This document shows, in pieces, positions 27,177 through 36,294 of a stretch of DNA of 64,000 nt (position 1 is the first letter of the stretch; each line of letters begins with the position of its first letter). A model generated the notes under the pieces. The model was not told where the DNA came from. It searched no databases and worked only from the letters and a program-made list of their open reading frames with translations. Made by a program: the position numbers and the translations under genes. The stretch spans positions 558,001 to 622,000 of the forward strand of contig CAWDYA010000008.1 of the NCBI GenBank assembly GCA_963806495.1, in the 5' to 3' direction. Origin of the DNA: CAWDYA01 sp963806495. Its GTDB lineage: Bacteria; Acidobacteriota; Polarisedimenticolia; JACPZX01; DASXTC01.

Positions 27177-28151
27177 ATCTCGACGACGTCCCTGTCCGAC
27201 AGGACGTGGTCCCTCTGCACCGCCTGACCGTCGTGCACCCCTGCGCCCCAGATGCGGGCGAACTTGAACCCCTGCGCGACTTCCTTGTGGATCGCGCGTG
27301 CGAGGTCCCACACGGTGGCGCCGCGGCGCAGGGCGAACGGCTTGTCCCGGTCGGGGGGCTTGCCCGGCTGCTTGGAGTAGATCCGCACCAGATTCGAGCG
27401 CCTCGAAGGTGCGGCGCCGCAGGTCGTCGAGCCCGCCGCCTTCGGCGGCCGACACCGGCACCACCGGCCAGGGATCCTCGAGAAGCTCGCGCAGCGTGGC
27501 GACGTCACCCGGCGCACCGGGGCGGTCGAGCCCGGTCACGACGAGGATCGCCGGGCGTGCCACGCCGGCACGCTCACCGTGACCAGGGCCGCCGGTGCCG
27601 GCCGGCACCAGCCGGATGCGCTTCCCGCCCAGCAGGCGGACCACCAGCGCCGTCCCCTCCAGCGAGCCGGCGGCGGGCACGACGATCCAGACGAGATCCG
27701 CGCCGCGCACGATATCGAACACCCACGGCTCGACGTGCTGCTCGGACAACGGCGGCAGATCCACGAGCTGGAACGCGACGTCCTCGAACGACATCATCCC
27801 CGGTACCGGCTCGTGCGTCGTGAACGGATACGCGGCCACCTCGGGCGTGGCGTGGGTGAGCTTCGTCACGAGAGCCGACTTGCCGGCGTTGGGAGGGCCG
27901 GCCAGTGCCACCTGACCCGCCCCCTCCCGGCTCACCACGTGCGGGGACGTGCGCGCGGCGCCACGGGTCTTCGGCTGGCGCCTCAGCTTCGCGATCCGGG
28001 TGCGCAGATCGGCCCGCAGCTTGTCGGTGCCCTTGTGCTTGGGCATGACGCGGAGCATCTCTTCCAGGCAGGCGATCTTCTCCTCGATCGTCTTCGCCTG
28101 CCGGTAGCTCTCCTCCGCGGCATGATAATCGGGCGGGAGATTGGCCGGCAT
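27167..28151 (-). CDS. TGS-domain GTPase of the OBG/DRG family (one frameshift)
   Basis: About 327 residues once an extra base near 27395 is removed. A coiled N-terminal part (residues 1-65, charged helices) leads into the G domain: G1 GPPNAGKSALV, switch region YPFTTHEPVPGMM, G3 VDLPP, and a degenerate G4 VVTGLDRPG. The C-terminal TGS domain lies after the break: NLVRIYSKQPGKPPD, then VWDLARAIHKEVAQGFKFARI and SDRDVVEIHS. DRG/OBG-like GTPases bind ribosomes or RNA. The start at 28151 is the first methionine before the conserved helix; an upstream GTG/ATG is possible. It is divergent from the sugar kinase gene. Confidence 0.85.
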
Positions 28152-28255
28152 CGCGGTGGGCCCCCTCTCGGCTCGTCCTTCCAAGGATACCGCAGCTCAG
28201 ACGACACCGGCCAGAACGCGGTATCCTGAGCCGTCCGGCACGCTGGAGGGGATGC

Positions 28256-29167
28256 ATGCGGATCGTGGGGATCGGGATCGCGGCGCGCGACATCACGGTG
28301 CGGGTGGATCCGCTGCCCGCGCCCGACACCAAGACACGCGCGGCCGGCTTCGCCGAGTCGGGCGGCGGCCCGGTGCCCACGGCGCTTGTGACCCTGGCAC
28401 GGCTCGGGCACGACTGCTCGTTCGGCGGCATCGTCGGGCACGACGACACGGGATGGTTCATCCTGGCCGGTCTCGAGTCAGAGGATGTCGAGACCGGAGG
28501 CGTCGTCCGGCGCCTCGGATTCGCCTCACCGGTCAGCGTGATTCTCGTGGAGGCGGATGGCAGGCGCCGCGTGCTCGAGTGGAACCAGGCGGCGGTGACC
28601 GTGACGCCGGAGGACCTCGGACGGATTCTCCAGGCCGTGGACGGGTGCCGCGCGCTGCTGCTCGATGCGCGGTTTCCCGAGGCCCAGGTCGAAGCCGCGC
28701 GGCGGGCGCGCCGCGCCGGCGCGATCGTCATGCTCGACTGCGGTCATCCGAGACCGGGGGTCGAGGATATCCTCGCCCTGTCCGACGTCGCGATCTTCTC
28801 GCACTCCTTTGCGCGCCGCCTGCACGGCGATGCCGCCGATCTGCCGGGGTTCGTCGGGACGCTGCGCGAGGCAATGGCGGCCGGGGGTCTGCGTATCGCC
28901 GGGCTGACGCTCGGCGCCGAGGGGTGTCTGATCGCCGACGGCACGCACGAGCCGGTGCGCGTTCCGGGGATCCCTGTGGAGGCGGTCGACACGACAGGAG
29001 CGGGCGACGTCTTTCACGGCGCCTTCCTGCACGAGCTGCTCTCGGGCGCCGACGCGGTGCAGGCCGCTCGATTCGCCAACGCCGCGGCCGGGCTGAAGTG
29101 CCGCGGGCTGACCGGCCGGGCGCCGCTTCCTCAGGAAGACGGGATCCGCAGCGCCATCTCGTACTGA
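28256..29167 (+). CDS. PfkB-family (ribokinase-like) sugar kinase
   Basis: A 303-residue carbohydrate kinase. The N-terminal part has a GGGPVPTALVTLARLG block (the family's GG signature region with N replaced by P) and FGGIVGHDDTG. The C-terminal signature DTTGAGDVFHGAFLHEL carries the catalytic base, Asp251. Such enzymes phosphorylate a hydroxymethyl group of a sugar or nucleoside with ATP; KHK/sulfofructose kinase-like members share the PDTKTRA segment near residue 22. The substrate is not determined. GGAGGGG precedes the ATG. The end overlaps the convergent acetyltransferase gene by 37 bases. Confidence 0.9.
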   Translation: MRIVGIGIAARDITVRVDPLPAPDTKTRAAGFAESGGGPVPTALVTLARLGHDCSFGGIVGHDDTGWFILAGLESEDVETGGVVRRLGFASPVSVILVEADGRRRVLEWNQAAVTVTPEDLGRILQAVDGCRALLLDARFPEAQVEAARRARRAGAIVMLDCGHPRPGVEDILALSDVAIFSHSFARRLHGDAADLPGFVGTLREAMAAGGLRIAGLTLGAEGCLIADGTHEPVRVPGIPVEAVDTTGAGDVFHGAFLHELLSGADAVQAARFANAAAGLKCRGLTGRAPLPQEDGIRSAISY

Positions 29168-30003
29168 TCCACCGTATGCTCGAAGCCGAGCCTCTCGAGC
29201 AGGGCGATCATCGCGGTGTCCGTCGCATCGACATTGAGCAGCTTGATTGTCTTCACCTCCATGCCGAGGCGATCGACCAGGCCGCGCACCAGCGCCGATG
29301 CCACACCGCGCCGCCGGTCCTCCCGGCGCACGACCAGGGACATCACCCAGGCGAACAGAGGGCTGAAGGCGATCACGCCGGCGCAGCGGCCCTCGCGGTG
29401 CGCGCCCAGCACGACAAGCTCATCCGGGATCCGCTCGATCGCCTCGAAGCCGTTCTCCCACGACGGCGACCAGTCGTATTCGGCCGCGAGACCCGCAACC
29501 AGGGAGCGTTCGCCGGAAACGACCTTGATGCCGCGGGCGCCATCCGGCGGCACCCGGGCCAGCCGCGTCGTCTCGAGCTGGTAGCACGCGAGAGTACGCT
29601 CCACCTCGAAGCCGGCCTTTCGATAGGCGCCGATCGCGGGCCCGTTGCCGGCGAGCACCTCGAGCACGAACACGCCGATGCCACGCGCCCTCAGGGCGGA
29701 CAGGGCGAGATCCATCATCCGCCCGGCCAGCCCGCCACCCCGGTAGCCGGACACGATGCCTGTGGCGGCGTCGAAGGCGGCGGGCTGGCCACGCCACCTG
29801 CCGAGACCGACCAGCGTGAAGCCGACCATCCGATCGCCGTCGAACGCACCGACCGACACATCGAAGTCCACACCGTTCTTGGCCAGGCGGGCGGACAGCC
29901 TCTCCGGCGTCATGTACGACATATCCACCGAGTAGTCCGAGAACGCCGCGGCGAAAGTGGGGTGAAGCTGATCTCTCGCCACCGGCGTGATGCGGATACT
30001 CAT
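29131..30003 (-). CDS. Tandem GNAT acetyltransferase
   Basis: A 290-residue protein with two GNAT-like halves. The first (residues 1-150) has VGFTLVGLGRWRG and the acetyl-CoA loop VSGYRGGGLAGRMMDLAL, then NGPAIGAYRKAGFEV. The second (about 155-285) has LVVRREDRRRGVASALVRGL and ALLERLGFEHTVDQYEM. The paired P-loop-like motifs (Q/RxxGxG/A) suggest each half can bind acetyl-CoA, though one often degenerates. The target is unknown. It is convergent with the sugar kinase and divergent from a small gene downstream of a clear promoter. Confidence 0.88.
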   Translation of the reverse strand: MSIRITPVARDQLHPTFAAAFSDYSVDMSYMTPERLSARLAKNGVDFDVSVGAFDGDRMVGFTLVGLGRWRGQPAAFDAATGIVSGYRGGGLAGRMMDLALSALRARGIGVFVLEVLAGNGPAIGAYRKAGFEVERTLACYQLETTRLARVPPDGARGIKVVSGERSLVAGLAAEYDWSPSWENGFEAIERIPDELVVLGAHREGRCAGVIAFSPLFAWVMSLVVRREDRRRGVASALVRGLVDRLGMEVKTIKLLNVDATDTAMIALLERLGFEHTVDQYEMALRIPSS

Positions 30004-30033
30004 GGGATCAACCCGGCCCCCGCATCCTTCTCC

Positions 30034-30063
30034 TTGACGGACCCGGCGATGGGTGCGTATGAT
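30034..30063 (+). promoter_or_regulatory. Sigma-70-type promoter
   Basis: TTGACG at 30034-30039 and TATGAT at 30058-30063 are separated by 18 bases, a good -35/-10 pair. Transcription would begin near 30070, giving the next gene a leader of about 80 bases. It lies between the divergent acetyltransferase gene and the small gene at 30150. Confidence 0.6.
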
Positions 30064-30149
30064 CTATGTATCAAGTGGGCCCCGCATCGGATTCGACCTC
30101 GATGAAGCTTCCACCAAGGAAATCCTCCAACGCGAACAGGGAGGCCGAA

Positions 30150-30527
30150 TTGAGCGACGTGACCCAGACCATACCCGTGCTGGCGCGTACCCTTTCCGCC
30201 ATCACGGAGCACGCCAAGGACGAGGGCGCGGTGCGCCGGCAGGACCTCGCGGCGGGCGACCGACTCGTGGTTCGCACCCGCAACTCCACGTACCTGATGT
30301 GGTCTATCGGCGGGGATGAGTTCGCCGTCACGGGCGGCTGGTTCGATCACCACGAGATGTCCCCCGCTACCGTGAAGATCAACGGCTGCACCTACGGACG
30401 CAGCGCCATCCGCCATGACGTGCTCGCCGCGCCCGGCCTCTACCTCGAGTTCGGCAACAACGTCCGCACCACGCGCATCATGGAGGTGCGTGTCCTGCGG
30501 TCGACGGACGACCCGGTCACTCATTAG
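30150..30527 (+). CDS. Small conserved-looking protein of unknown function
   Basis: About 125 residues from a TTG at 30150, chosen because GGGAGG lies just upstream; an ATG at 30102 in the same frame is the alternative. There is no signal peptide, membrane segment or known motif. The sequence (RLVVRTRNSTYLMWSIGGDEFAV, then TVKINGCTYGRSAIRHDV and APGLYLEFGNNVRTTRIMEV) has the alternating pattern of a small beta-barrel. The strong promoter upstream suggests good expression. Its end overlaps the convergent deoC by four bases. Confidence 0.65.
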   Translation: MSDVTQTIPVLARTLSAITEHAKDEGAVRRQDLAAGDRLVVRTRNSTYLMWSIGGDEFAVTGGWFDHHEMSPATVKINGCTYGRSAIRHDVLAAPGLYLEFGNNVRTTRIMEVRVLRSTDDPVTH

Positions 30528-31198
30528 TCCGCGTCGTCCAGCCAGCCCGAGACGATCGCGACCGAGGCGCTCGTGCCGAGCCTGTCCGCGCCGGCCTGGA
30601 TCATCGCCCGGGCCGCGGCTGCATCCCGGATCCCGCCCGCCGCCTTGACGCCGACAGCCGGGCCGACGGCCGCTCGCATCCTCCTCACCGCCTCCACGGT
30701 GGCTCCCCCGGGGCCGAAGCCGGTGGAGGTCTTGACGAAGGCGGCTCCGGCGCGGACCGCAGCCCGGCAGCCCCGCTCGAGCGCGTCGCCCGCCAGCACC
30801 GCCGTCTCCAGGATCGCCTTGACCGGCCGGTTCCCCGCGGTCCCGACCACCGTGGCGACCTCGCGTGTCACCGCGTCGTCGTCACCGGCAAGAAGCCTGC
30901 CGATCGGGATCACCATGTCGAGCTCGGCGGCGCCCGCCCCCACGGCCAGCCTCGTCGCCTCGCGTTTGAGGTCGGCTCCTCCGGCGCCCAGAGGGAAATC
31001 GATCACCGTGACGACGCCGATGTCCGCGCCTTCGAGCCGGGCGGCCGCGAACGTGACCCAGGCGGGATTGACGCAGACATGGCCAAACCGGTATCGCCGT
31101 GCCTCGTCGCAGAGGGCCTCGATCCTCGCCGGGCCCGCGTCGGGGCTCAGGAGCGTGTGATCGATCATCCGGGTGAGGTCGTCCCGCGCGATCCGCAT
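30524..31198 (-). CDS. deoC: Deoxyribose-phosphate aldolase
   Basis: A 224-residue class I aldolase that splits 2-deoxyribose 5-phosphate into acetaldehyde and glyceraldehyde 3-phosphate in nucleoside breakdown. It shows RMIDHTLLSPDA at the N-terminus, CVNPAWV, TVIDFPLGA, AAELDMVIPIG, the Schiff-base lysine in FVKTSTGFGPGGAT, and GVKAAGGIRD near the C-terminus. The length matches the bacterial family. No other nucleoside-catabolism gene is adjacent apart from the PfkB-family kinase 1.4 kb away, so a pathway link is only a guess. Confidence 0.96.
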   Translation of the reverse strand: MRIARDDLTRMIDHTLLSPDAGPARIEALCDEARRYRFGHVCVNPAWVTFAAARLEGADIGVVTVIDFPLGAGGADLKREATRLAVGAGAAELDMVIPIGRLLAGDDDAVTREVATVVGTAGNRPVKAILETAVLAGDALERGCRAAVRAGAAFVKTSTGFGPGGATVEAVRRMRAAVGPAVGVKAAGGIRDAAAARAMIQAGADRLGTSASVAIVSGWLDDAD

Positions 31199-31270
31199 GC
31201 GCGGATCCTATCGCATCTCGGCGTCGACGCGTGGGGATCGTGCGGGCCGAAGCTGCTAGGATGGAGCATC

Positions 31271-32065
31271 ATGGCACTGGTCGACGTCGAAGCGGACATC
31301 ATCGCGCGCAGTAACGAGGTTCCGGTGGTGGTGGACTTCTGGGCCGAGTGGTGCGGGCCGTGCCGCGTGCTGGGCCCGGTGCTCGAACGGCTCGCGGCCT
31401 CGGCGGCGGGCCGGTGGGAGCTGGTGAAGGTGGACACCGACGCCCAGCCCGAGGCGGCGCAGGCGTACGGGATCATGGGCATCCCGGCGGTGAAGCTGTT
31501 CCATCGAGGCCGCATCACGGCGGAGTTCACCGGGGCCCTGCCACGCGAGCAGGTCGAGCGCTGGCTCGACGAGCACCTGCCCGACGGGCGCGCCGACACA
31601 CTGCAGGCGATCGCGGCGCGCTGGCCTGCCGAGGGGCCCGCAATCGCGGCCGACCTCGAGCGGTTCGTGGAGCGGCACCCCGACATGCCCGCCGCGCGCG
31701 TGCGGCTGGCCCAGGCTCTGGCACCGTCCGACCCGGGCCGGGCGCGCGAGCTGATCCAATCAGCGCACCCCGGCCTCGATCTCGCGGAGCTGGCGGCCGA
31801 TGTCGAGAGCCTCGTGGCTTTGTGCGCGGCCGATGACGAGGTCCCCCCCCGTCTCGAGACTCCCGTCGACAAGGCGCGCCAGGCCCTGCGCTCCCACGAT
31901 CTGGACGCCGCGCTCTCCTGCCTCACCGAGATCGTGACCATCGACCGGCGTTTCGGGGACGATCTCGCCCGCCGCGCCGCCGTGGCGCTGTTCCACCTCC
32001 TGGGACAGGATCACGAGCTGACGGAGAAGCACCAGAGGCGGCTGGGGATGGCCCTGCACAGCTGA
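31271..32065 (+). CDS. Thioredoxin-TPR protein (CnoX/YbbN-like)
   Basis: A 264-residue protein with an N-terminal thioredoxin domain (VVVDFWAEWCGPCRVLGPVL; the CGPC active site is near residues 27-30) and a cis-proline segment MGIPAVKLF. About 130 residues of TPR-like helices follow (KARQALRSHDLDAALSCL, then RRFGDDLARRAAVALFHLLG). This is the CnoX/YbbN layout, a chaperedoxin that protects and reduces cytoplasmic clients under oxidative stress. E. coli YbbN lacks the second cysteine, but here the full CGPC motif suggests real reductase activity. The ATG at 31271 follows AGGA. Together with two selenocysteine peroxiredoxins it adds to a thiol-redox theme. Confidence 0.93.
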   Translation: MALVDVEADIIARSNEVPVVVDFWAEWCGPCRVLGPVLERLAASAAGRWELVKVDTDAQPEAAQAYGIMGIPAVKLFHRGRITAEFTGALPREQVERWLDEHLPDGRADTLQAIAARWPAEGPAIAADLERFVERHPDMPAARVRLAQALAPSDPGRARELIQSAHPGLDLAELAADVESLVALCAADDEVPPRLETPVDKARQALRSHDLDAALSCLTEIVTIDRRFGDDLARRAAVALFHLLGQDHELTEKHQRRLGMALHS

Positions 32066-32093
32066 CTCTTCATATCCAGCGCCAGCTTTTGCG

Positions 32094-32122
32094 TTGCCTT
32101 TTCAGCCTGATTCGCGTATTCA
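32094..32122 (+). promoter_or_regulatory. Possible promoter of the sigma-factor operon
   Basis: TTGCCT at 32094-32099 and TATTCA at 32117-32122 with 17 bases between. If used, transcription starts near 32129, which favours the ATG at 32151 over the upstream TTG. The match is modest, and an ECF-type autopromoter in the same segment cannot be excluded. Confidence 0.3.
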
Positions 32123-32150
32123 GTAGGCCTTGGGGAACAAGACTCCGTCC

Positions 32151-32690
32151 ATGCCTGCAGCACCGGGTGACTCCGCTCTGTCCGCCGCAGAGCTCGCCGC
32201 GGCGCGCGTCCAGATGCTCGCGCTGGTGAGGCGGATCTGCCCGCGCTGGCTCGCCGACCAGGCCGAGGACATCGTGCAGACGGCGCTGCTCAGCGTCCTG
32301 CAGCATCAGAAGCGAGGTGGGGAGGATCCCCTGACCCCGGCGTCTTACCTGATGAGGGCCGCACACAATGCCCTCATCGATGAGGTCAGGCGCCGCTTCC
32401 GGCGCCCCACCGAAATCCAGGGGGATCCGATGGACCTGAAGCCTGCCGTCTCGCCCAATCCCACGCCCGATGACCGGGCCTCGTCGCTGGAGATCGATCG
32501 CGGCATCCGGGGATGTCTCGCCTCGCTTCCCCGGGCAAGACGCATTGCCGTCACCCTTCACCTGCTCGGATACAGCCTTCGGGAGACCGGCGAGGGGTTC
32601 GGCTGGACACCGAAGCGGACGGAACATCTGATCTACAGGGGCCTGGAGGACATACGCCGCTGTCTCACCCGCAAGGGGCTCGCGCCATGA
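32151..32690 (+). CDS. ECF-type RNA polymerase sigma factor
   Basis: About 179 residues from the ATG at 32151 (an in-frame TTG at 32130 is the alternative). Region 2 is seen as RRICPRWLADQAEDIVQTALLSVL and YLMRAAHNALIDEVRRRFRR. Region 4 is CLASLPRARRIAVTLHLLGY followed by the helix-turn-helix LRETGEGFGWTPKRTEHLIY. Region 3 is absent, as in ECF sigma factors. Its stop overlaps the start of a zinc-finger membrane protein (ATGA), the classic sigma/anti-sigma arrangement. The CHAT peptidase and giant secreted protein that follow are the likely output, which is inference from order alone. Confidence 0.9.
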   Translation: MPAAPGDSALSAAELAAARVQMLALVRRICPRWLADQAEDIVQTALLSVLQHQKRGGEDPLTPASYLMRAAHNALIDEVRRRFRRPTEIQGDPMDLKPAVSPNPTPDDRASSLEIDRGIRGCLASLPRARRIAVTLHLLGYSLRETGEGFGWTPKRTEHLIYRGLEDIRRCLTRKGLAP

Positions 32691-33334
32691 ACGATCTTCG
32701 CGAACGATTCCTTTCCCCGCCCGAGGGAAGCCGCCCTCAGCAGGGATGTCCCGGACCGGACGTGCTGTGGCGGGCGGTCCGCTCCGAGCTCCCGTCGTCC
32801 GAGTTCGAACACGTCGTGATGCACGTCGGCTCGTGCCCAGCATGCACGGTTGCCTTCAATCTGGCGAGACAGATTCATCTCGACTCGGCGCCGGCCGCTC
32901 GTGACATACACCCGGCGGCCGACGACATGCGGTGGCCCCGGTGGGCCGCCGTTGCGGCTGCGGCCGCGCTGTTGATCCTGGCCGGGGTCGTCGCCACCGG
33001 GCGACTCACGCCCGGGCGTCCCGCCGCTGTCTTCCGGTCGTCCGCGAGCTCGGAGATTCGTTCGCTGCTGCCCGACGGCGCTCCGCTGCCGCGCGACGGG
33101 TTCGTGCTGCGCTGGTCGGCCGGGCCGTCCGGATGTACCTACACGATCCGCGTCACGGACGAGGCGCTCGCCCCGATCATCGAGACGCGCCACCTGGACG
33201 CCACCGAGTACCGGGTCGACCCCGCGCGTCTCGAGCGTCTGCCCGACGGTTCCCGCATTCTGTGGCAGGTCGAGGCCGCCGGCGCGTCCGGCTACCGCAT
33301 CGTCTCACCGACCTTCTCCACGCGCATCGAGTGA
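32687..33334 (+). CDS. Membrane protein with anti-sigma-like zinc finger
   Basis: A 215-residue protein. The cytoplasmic N-terminus carries HVVMHVGSCPAC (about residues 46-57), a histidine-cysteine arrangement (HxxxCxxC) like zf-HC2 anti-sigma factors. One membrane helix follows (WAAVAAAAALLILAGVVA, about residues 86-103), then a periplasmic domain with GFVLRWSAGPSGCTYTIRVTD and RILWQVEAAGASGYRIVSP, which looks like a small beta-sandwich. Coupled translation with the sigma factor supports a role as its membrane-bound anti-sigma factor. It ends seven bases before the CHAT gene. Confidence 0.75.
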   Translation: MNDLRERFLSPPEGSRPQQGCPGPDVLWRAVRSELPSSEFEHVVMHVGSCPACTVAFNLARQIHLDSAPAARDIHPAADDMRWPRWAAVAAAAALLILAGVVATGRLTPGRPAAVFRSSASSEIRSLLPDGAPLPRDGFVLRWSAGPSGCTYTIRVTDEALAPIIETRHLDATEYRVDPARLERLPDGSRILWQVEAAGASGYRIVSPTFSTRIE

Positions 33335-33341
33335 GCAGGCC

Positions 33342-36169
33342 GTGATCCGCCGCGGGTCTCTGCTCGTCCTCCTGCTCGTCGGCTGGCTCGGTGCCCCGTC
33401 TTCGACCGCGGCGACCGGGACACGGGCGACGCTGTCCGACTGCGACGCCTCACGCCGGGAGCATCCCGACACGCTCGAGCCCTACATGTGCTACTGGATC
33501 GTCGGCCATCAGTCGCACGTCCTCGACCAGGCCGCCGAGAGGCTCGAGACGATCCTCACCGAACAGCCCGACAACGGGAGGGCCGAACTCTATCTGGGTC
33601 TCGTGGAGGCGGATCTCGGGCGTGCGGGCGCGGATGGGCGGTTCCGCTCGGCGGCCGGCTCGTGCGCCGGGATCGGTGACCGTCTCTGCGAGGTGTACGC
33701 GCGTCAGTCATTGGTCATCTATCTGATCAACCATCGACGACTGGACGGGATCGAGCAGGAGTTCGAGGCGGCGGACGCGGCGGCCCTCGCATCGGGCGAC
33801 CCCGCGCTCATCGCCGGGGTGAATCTGGAGCGTGGGCGGCTTTCGTTCGAGCGGACGGACTATGGCAACGCCTGGACCTGGTTCAGGAGAGCCGAGTCGG
33901 CCCTCTTCCCCGACGGGCCCGCCCGCCTGCAGGCGCGCGCTCTGGGCGGATTGGCTGGTGTCGCGTGGGCCACAGGCCGGCATCGCGAGGCGCTCGAGCT
34001 GTACACACGCCAGGCCGCCCTCCAGACACGGGACGGCGTGCTGTCCGACCTCGCCGCCACCCTCTCCAACGTCTCCCTGCTGGGAGGAACGCTCCTCGCC
34101 GAGGGAGAGATGACGAACGACGAGGTGCGCCTGCTGCAGCAGCAGGCCCTCGATGCGGCCCGGGCTGCCGCCAGCGGGTTCGTCGAGGCGAACGTTCTCA
34201 TCCAGATGGCGCAGGATCCGGAACGCAGCCCGGAAGAGCGGGTGACCCTGGCTCGCCAGGCCCTCGCCCTCGCGCGCCGGACGGGCAACCTGAACGGCGA
34301 GATGTTCGCCATGCGGTACATCGCCCTGACACAGTTCAACCATGGACTCGCACCGTCCGGGAGCGCGTTCGCGCTCCTCGATGACGCCATCAGGCTCGCC
34401 GAGCGCTCGGCCGATCTGGAGCAGATCGCACGAGGCAGGCTCCTGCGCGCGCAGATGCGATGGGTTTCCGGCCCTCACGACCAGGCGATCGCCGATTCGA
34501 TCGAGGCGTTCGAGGCCATCGAGAGGATCCGCGATCTGCAGACCGACGACCTGATCCGCGCGCGGTCGTTCTCCGAGTTCGCGTTCTTCTACTACCGTGT
34601 CGCCGGCCAGCTGCTCGATCCGGCCGGCGGCGCCGTGTCGCCCGACGATCTCGAACGAGCGTTCGCGGCCATCGAACGGTTGCGCGCCCGCGTGCTCATG
34701 CAGAGCCTCGACGCCGCGGGCGTGGTGCGGCCCCGCGTCTCCGAGCTGGATCGACGCCACGAGGAGATACTCGAGGCGATCTCCCGCGCCCAGCGTCGGC
34801 TGAGCTCCGGCAGGACCGATGCCGAGACGCTGCTTGCGGAGATCGAGCGGCTCGAGATCGAGGAAGTCGCCGCCCGCGACGAGATCGCCCGGCAGGATCC
34901 GCGGTTCTCGAATCTGCTGCGCTCGTCGACCCCGACCATCGCCGGGATCCAGGCGGCCCTGGCCCCCGACCAGGCCATGCTCGCGTTTCAGCTCTCCACC
35001 CACGGCGGCCGGAGCGCGACCGACATGGACAACGGCGGCTCGTGGGTGTTCGTCCTGACGAGGGACACGGCGCGGGCGCTGCCCCTGCCTGACGTGGAGG
35101 CGATCGAGCCGGCGGTGTCCATCTTCCTCGGCTCGCTCAGGCGGCGGGATGATCTCGCGCGCGTCACCTCCCGGCGACTGGCAGAGCAGCTCACGGACGG
35201 CCCTCTCTCGGGGCTCCCGTCCCGCATCCGCCGGCTCGTAATCATCCCCGACCGGTGCCTTCACCGGCTGCCGTTCGGTGCGCTGGCCATTGCGGGGAGC
35301 AGGTCTCTCGTCGAGAGATACGAGATCTCCGTCGCTCCCTCGGCCGCCCTCTGGTTGCGGTGGAAGACCTCCCCGGCCGAGGCGAAGGACCTGCCGGTGC
35401 TCGCGGTGGCCGATCCCGGTCCGTCCGGCGGCACGGTCTCCGTGGGTATGTCGGGGATCGAGCGATGGACCGACGGCCCGTCACCGGGGACGCTCAGGCA
35501 CGCACGCAGGGAGGCACGTACGGCTGTGCTCCTGGCACGTGGCGGCGTTGTCCTGCAGGGCAAACAGGCGACGGAGCGCAGCCTCAAGCGAATGGATTTG
35601 TCCCGGTTCGGCATCCTCCACATCGCGGCCCACTCGTTCGTCGACGAGGAGCGTCCAATTGCTCCGCGATCGTGCTCGCCCCGGGCACCGAGGAGGAGGA
35701 CGGCCTGCTCCAGATACGCGAGCTGGCTTCCATGCGGCTCGACAATCAGCTGGTGGTGCTCTCGTCGTGCAGCACAGCCAGCGGCGCGGTGCTCGCGGGC
35801 GAGGGTGTCATGGGGCTGGCGCGCGGCTTCTTCCAGGCCGGTGCCCGCACGGTGGTGGGCAGTCTCTGGCCCCTGAGGGACGAGGAGGTCTCACAACTCA
35901 TGCGTGCATTCTACGAGAGCCTCGCCGAGGGGCGGAGCGCCGCGGCCGCGCTGGCCTCCGCGCAGCGCCGGATGATCCGCTCCGGCTCCGACCCCGCCTC
36001 CTGGGCGGGGCTCGTGACACTGGGAGACGGGGATCGCCCCGTCCTCACCCCCCTGCCGCGGGGCGAACGCCGGAACATCGGCGCTGCGGCGGCGATCCTC
36101 CTCGGCCTTCTCATCCTTCCGGCAATCCGTGTTTTGCGGACCCTCCGCACCCACCGCACCGCCCCCTGA
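33342..36169 (+). CDS. Secreted TPR-CHAT peptidase (one frameshift)
   Basis: About 942 residues from a GTG at 33342, once a missing base near 35655 is restored. A signal peptide (GSLLVLLLVGWLGAPSSTAA) is followed by TPR-like helices (about residues 60-430), a coiled segment (RRHEEILEAISRAQRRLSSG) and a CHAT caspase-like domain (about 560-880). The catalytic histidine is in ILHIAAHS (about residue 762) and the cysteine in VLSSCSTASGA (about residue 810); GLARGFFQAGARTVVGSLWP and YESLAEGRSAAAALASAQ complete the fold. A C-terminal membrane helix (IGAAAAILLGLLILPAIRVL) anchors it. CHAT proteins are cysteine peptidases, often arginine-specific. This one should face the periplasm. Restoring the base joins the histidine and cysteine halves. 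Confidence 0.88.
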
Positions 36170-36294
36170 AACCCCGGTACGGCCCTTTTTCACGCCGAAA
36201 TGTGGGGAGGGGCGGCCGTCCCGTACGTCCTAGAGGATCGAGCGGGGATGGCCCTCATGGTCCTCCCCTTCCTGTTCCGAATCGGGGGGAAGCG

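Noticed and set aside
36183..36190. Rho-independent terminator after the CHAT gene
   Set aside because: A short T run is present, but I could not find a convincing GC hairpin directly before it.
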